Source: Bacteroidaceae bacterium (GTDB lineage Bacteria > Bacteroidota > Bacteroidia > Bacteroidales > Bacteroidaceae). From it: 9,332 bases of DNA. Shown here in pieces: positions 7,018 to 9,332 of the stretch. How positions within the stretch are numbered: the first letter of the stretch is position 1; every line of letters starts with the position of its first letter. The stretch covers positions 1 to 9,332 of the forward strand of contig JAFYMV010000233.1 of NCBI GenBank assembly GCA_017548225.1, in the 5' to 3' direction. A model generated the notes under the pieces. That model was not told the origin of the DNA, did not search any database, and saw nothing but the letters and a program-made list of their open reading frames with translations. The position numbers and the translations under genes are program-made.

Positions 7018-7028
7018 TTGAAAGGTTA

Positions 7029-7619
7029 TTAGAACAACATCTCTACCAACTCAGGACGAAGGAATGACTGGAAGAAGTTCACAAACTCTTCCTCGCCAAA
7101 GTTCACCTTATACGAGCCGTCAGCGGGCTGTATAGTGAAGAGAGCCTTCTGTCCGTTTACCTCTTCGATGGTCACACCCTTATCGAGCAAAGCCTTTGCC
7201 TTAGCAGCAAAATACTTCTTGAGAGTCTCACCATCAGCAGCAGAAATAACGATAGGTTCGTCGGCTACCCACTTCTCAGCAAGTGTCACAACAAACTTAC
7301 CCATCACCTCCTTATCAGCGGTAAGCTCCTTCACAGCGTTGCTCACCACCTTGTCTGATACCAATGTAGCCACCTCGCTCTTGAGCGCGTTCACTGCCTG
7401 GCCTGCAAAGAGTCGGAGCTCCGACTTTGTGTTTTCCATCAACTCAGCAGCCGATTTCTGAGCAGCAGCAACCAAAGCCTCAGCCTCTTTGCGTGCGTTC
7501 TCCACGATTTCAGCAGCCTGGGCATTAGCAGCAGCTACAATGCGTGCAGCCTCTTCATTGCCCTTCTCTACTCCATCCCGAAACATCTTTTCGGTCAATT
7601 CTTGTATGTTCTTTTCCAT
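7029..7619 (-). CDS. atpE: V-type ATPase subunit E (peripheral stalk)
   Basis: A 196-residue subunit E. Residues 1-75 form a charged, alanine-rich helix (EEAARIVAAANAQAAEIVENA, shortened here to its theme of Ala/Glu/Lys heptads) that in other V-ATPases pairs with subunit G/H as the peripheral stalk. The C-terminal half (about 95-190) is the globular domain that binds the top of the head. The frame is open upstream to 7694, but that extension runs through the promoter boxes at 7659-7694, so ATG at 7617-7619 (MEKNIQELTEK) is the chosen start. The likely transcription start near 7652 gives a leader of about 30 nt. It is the first gene of the operon. No separate G/H partner gene is seen between here and atpK; E may homodimerise or the partner may be encoded elsewhere (inference). 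Confidence 0.92.
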   Translation of the reverse strand: MEKNIQELTEKMFRDGVEKGNEEAARIVAAANAQAAEIVENARKEAEALVAAAQKSAAELMENTKSELRLFAGQAVNALKSEVATLVSDKVVSNAVKELTADKEVMGKFVVTLAEKWVADEPIVISAADGETLKKYFAAKAKALLDKGVTIEEVNGQKALFTIQPADGSYKVNFGEEEFVNFFQSFLRPELVEMLF

Positions 7620-7658
7620 TTTTAAAATAGGTTTTGATAGTTTTTTCCAACTAAAGGG

Positions 7659-7694
7659 CAAAAGTACAAAATAAATCTCAATATACGCCAACAA
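7659..7694 (-). promoter_or_regulatory. Bacteroidetes-type sigma-ABfr promoter for the V-ATPase operon
   Basis: On the minus strand TACTTTTG (7659-7666) fits the Bacteroidetes -7 consensus TAnnTTTG exactly. About 21 nt upstream is TTG/TTGG (7688-7694, TTGTTGG), fitting the -33 TTTG/TTG box. Transcription would start around 7652, some 33 nt before the atpE ATG. The location just after the upstream operon's terminator supports the call. No operator-like dyad is evident around it. Confidence 0.75.
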
Positions 7695-7723
7695 TTATTG
7701 AATAATTGCAAGGTATGCTTTAC

Positions 7724-7765
7724 AAAAAAAAACAAAAAGTGACACCATCTACCGATGATGCCACT
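7724..7765 (-). terminator. Intrinsic terminator of the Nif3/zinc-ribbon operon
   Basis: Read on the minus strand, AGTGGCATCATC (7754-7765) pairs with GATGGTGTCACT (7738-7749) around a GGTA tetraloop. This gives a continuous 12-bp stem with two G-U pairs. It is followed by five T, a G and nine T (7724-7737). The stem begins about 37 nt after the zinc-ribbon gene stop. The T-tract exists only on the minus-strand side, so it is directional. It insulates the ATPase promoter from the upstream operon. Confidence 0.9.
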
Positions 7766-7802
7766 CATAAGGGACAATATTACCCTATCTTCTGACAACC
7801 GA

Positions 7803-8642
7803 TTACTCGGCAGCAGCCTCGTCGCTTTTCTTGCGGATAGCACGCTTGCGAGTCTTCTTCTCGGGAGCCTGTACAGTAGTCTCCTTTACGCCTGCCAATT
7901 CGGGGTCAATCATGATACGACCACAGTATTCGCATACGATGATTTTCTTACGCATCTTGATGTCGAGCTGACGCTGTGCAGGAATCTTATTGAAGCAACC
8001 ACCACAAGCATCGCGCTGTACATATACTACACCAAGACCATTGCGTGTATTCTTACGGATGCGCTTGAACGACTGCAACAAACGGGGCTCGATGCTACCT
8101 TCCAATACCTTGGCACGGTCGCGGAGCTTCTCCTCCTCTTCCTTGGTCTCAGACACGATCTCTTCAAGCTCGTTGCGCTTATCCTCAAGAGCACAGATAC
8201 GCTCTTCGAGCAATGCATTGGTACGCTCAATTTCCTCGTTCTTAGCCTTCAGGTCATTAGCATACTGACGGAGCTTCTTCTCGCAAAACTCCACCTCAAG
8301 TGTTTGGAACTCGATTTCCTTAGCCAAGAGATCATATTCACGGTTATTGCGCACATTGTTTTGGTCCTCAGTATATTTTGCAATCATTGCCTTGGCCTCT
8401 TCGATCTTGATGCGACGCTTGCTCTCTTCAGCCTTGATTTCCTCAATGCTACCTGAGATATTTCCGATACGGGTTCTCAATCCGGTAACCTCATCCTCCA
8501 AATCCTGAACTTCGAGGGGAAGCTCACCACGGAGAGTCTTGATGTGGTCAATCTCAGAGAAGATGAGCTGCAGTTGATACAATGACTTCAACTTCTCCTC
8601 CACAGAATATTCCTGCAGATCTTTCTTGATTTCTTTTGCCAT
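7803..8642 (-). CDS. Coiled-coil C4 zinc-ribbon protein (DUF164 / CT398 / HP0958 type)
   Basis: A 279-residue cytoplasmic protein. Residues 1-190 are almost entirely charged coiled coil, including the family motif VRNNREYDLLAKEIE (97-111). A C4 zinc ribbon follows: Cys213-x2-Cys216 (DACGGC) and Cys237-x2-Cys240 (VCEYCG). After residue 250 comes a low-complexity basic tail (EKKTRKRAIRKKSDEAAAE), probably disordered and perhaps nucleic-acid binding. Relatives include Chlamydia CT398 and Helicobacter HP0958 (FlgZ), which act as adaptors for RpoN or flagellar mRNA, but a flagellar role is not expected in a Bacteroidales host. The gene is 2 nt downstream of the Nif3 gene, an adjacency also seen in Helicobacter and many other bacteria, and is the last gene before the terminator. 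Its molecular function here is unknown. Confidence 0.9.
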   Translation of the reverse strand: MAKEIKKDLQEYSVEEKLKSLYQLQLIFSEIDHIKTLRGELPLEVQDLEDEVTGLRTRIGNISGSIEEIKAEESKRRIKIEEAKAMIAKYTEDQNNVRNNREYDLLAKEIEFQTLEVEFCEKKLRQYANDLKAKNEEIERTNALLEERICALEDKRNELEEIVSETKEEEEKLRDRAKVLEGSIEPRLLQSFKRIRKNTRNGLGVVYVQRDACGGCFNKIPAQRQLDIKMRKKIIVCEYCGRIMIDPELAGVKETTVQAPEKKTRKRAIRKKSDEAAAE

Positions 8643-8644
8643 AG

Positions 8645-9332
8645 TTACAAATAATTTATTGGGTTTGTATTACATGATGTTTTCACAATTTTCAGTTCGG
8701 GGAAATGCTTGCCCAAAATCTCGGCAAATATATCCACCGTGTATTGTTCACTCTCATAATGTCCCATCTCGGCAATCAGCAATTCATCTTCATGTCCGAA
8801 ATAGTCATGATAGCGCATTTCGCCAGTAAGGAAGGCATCAGCACCTTGCGCGATAGCTTGCGGCAAGAGGAATCCACCCGCACCACCACAAAGCGCTACT
8901 CGGCGTATCTTACGACCATTCAAAGCATTGTGACGAATGCACTGGATGCCAAACAGCACCTTCAAACGCTCCAGGAACTCGCGTTCATTCTCCTCTGCAG
9001 GCAGTTCACCAATGATGCCCGCTCCAGCAGACGCAGTACCAGCCTTCGGCTCGAGGAACGCCAAGTTTTTTACTCCTATTTTCTCGGCTATACGATAGTT
9101 CACCCCACCCTCCGCATTGTCAAGATTGGTATGAGCGGCATATATGCCTATCCCCTTCTGTATAGCCTTGATAACACAACGCTCTACATAGCTTTTACCC
9201 GTGATAGACTTCAGTCCGTGAAACAACAACGGATGATGAGCAATAATTAAATTGCACCCCATACGCTCGGCCTCATCAATAACGGCCTCGTTCACATCTA
9301 GACACAATAAAGCCCCTGCAACTTCCTGCTCC
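8645..9332 (-). CDS. Nif3-like dinuclear metal centre protein (YbgI/YqfO family), 5' end missing
   Basis: The frame is open to the window edge (229 codons seen), and the residues before the first possible start (EQEVAGALLCLDVNEAVIDEA) match the family, so the true start lies outside. Metal-ligand motifs of Nif3 are present: IIAHHPLLFHGLKSI, YAAHTNLDNAEGGVNYRIA, then LTGEMRYHDYFGH and the late GHYESEQYTVD with the conserved His and Glu. The middle is short: AGTASAGAGIIGELPAEE leads straight into the second half, so this is the compact form (about 260 residues) without the PII-like insert found in YqfO-type and many Bacteroides homologues. Nif3 proteins form toroidal hexamers with two metals per subunit; some relatives are linked to GTP cyclohydrolase-like activity, but the physiological role is unsettled. 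It is co-transcribed with the zinc-ribbon gene. Confidence 0.92.
   Translation of the reverse strand, partial: EQEVAGALLCLDVNEAVIDEAERMGCNLIIAHHPLLFHGLKSITGKSYVERCVIKAIQKGIGIYAAHTNLDNAEGGVNYRIAEKIGVKNLAFLEPKAGTASAGAGIIGELPAEENEREFLERLKVLFGIQCIRHNALNGRKIRRVALCGGAGGFLLPQAIAQGADAFLTGEMRYHDYFGHEDELLIAEMGHYESEQYTVDIFAEILGKHFPELKIVKTSCNTNPINYL

Noticed and set aside
7620..7694. N-terminal extension of atpE by 25 codons
   Set aside because: The extension crosses the TAnnTTTG promoter and gives residues unlike subunit E; ATG at 7619 is preferred.

Overview
The window reads as chromosomal DNA of a Bacteroidales bacterium, possibly of the Prevotella group. The clues are a textbook Bacteroidetes promoter (TAnnTTTG box with an upstream TTG box), nearly no Shine-Dalgarno sequences, A-rich leaders, and a seven-gene V-type (A/V) ATPase operon of the E-x-A-B-D-I-K order known from Bacteroides, Chlamydia and spirochaetes. 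Every convincing gene is on the minus strand, so transcription runs from high to low coordinates. The genus assignment is inference.

Right end (7803-9332): a Nif3-family dinuclear-metal protein, cut by the window edge, lies 2 nt upstream of a coiled-coil C4 zinc-ribbon protein (DUF164/CT398/HP0958 type). This pair ends in a strong intrinsic terminator (12-bp stem, T-rich tail; 7724-7765). About 30 bp further on is a promoter (7659-7694) for the ATPase operon.

Centre and left (1-7619): atpE (peripheral stalk), a DUF2764 gene, atpA (catalytic subunit), atpB (non-catalytic subunit), atpD (central rotor shaft), atpI (membrane stator subunit) and the first 76 codons of atpK (rotor-ring proteolipid). 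No canonical subunit C, F or G/H gene is present between E and K. The DUF2764 protein is the obvious candidate for the subunit C role. The visible part of AtpK carries the LPGTQ motif that supplies sodium ligands in the Enterococcus hirae rotor ring, which hints at a sodium-coupled enzyme.

The operon alternates tight junctions (9 nt, 5 nt and a 4-nt overlap) with three looser ones (E/DUF2764, B/D, I/K). Each loose junction holds a different inverted-repeat element. Two are inverted arrays of 7-bp units, with different unit sequences. Each begins a few bases after the preceding stop codon and ends exactly 10 nt before the next start codon. The third is a 105-bp element bounded by TGTCAT inverted ends, of a kind common between genes in Bacteroidetes. 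These elements are the least explained part of the window; they could affect relative subunit expression or could simply be mobile or expanding repeats tolerated in the spacers. No tRNA, rRNA, CRISPR, insertion sequence or defence system was found.
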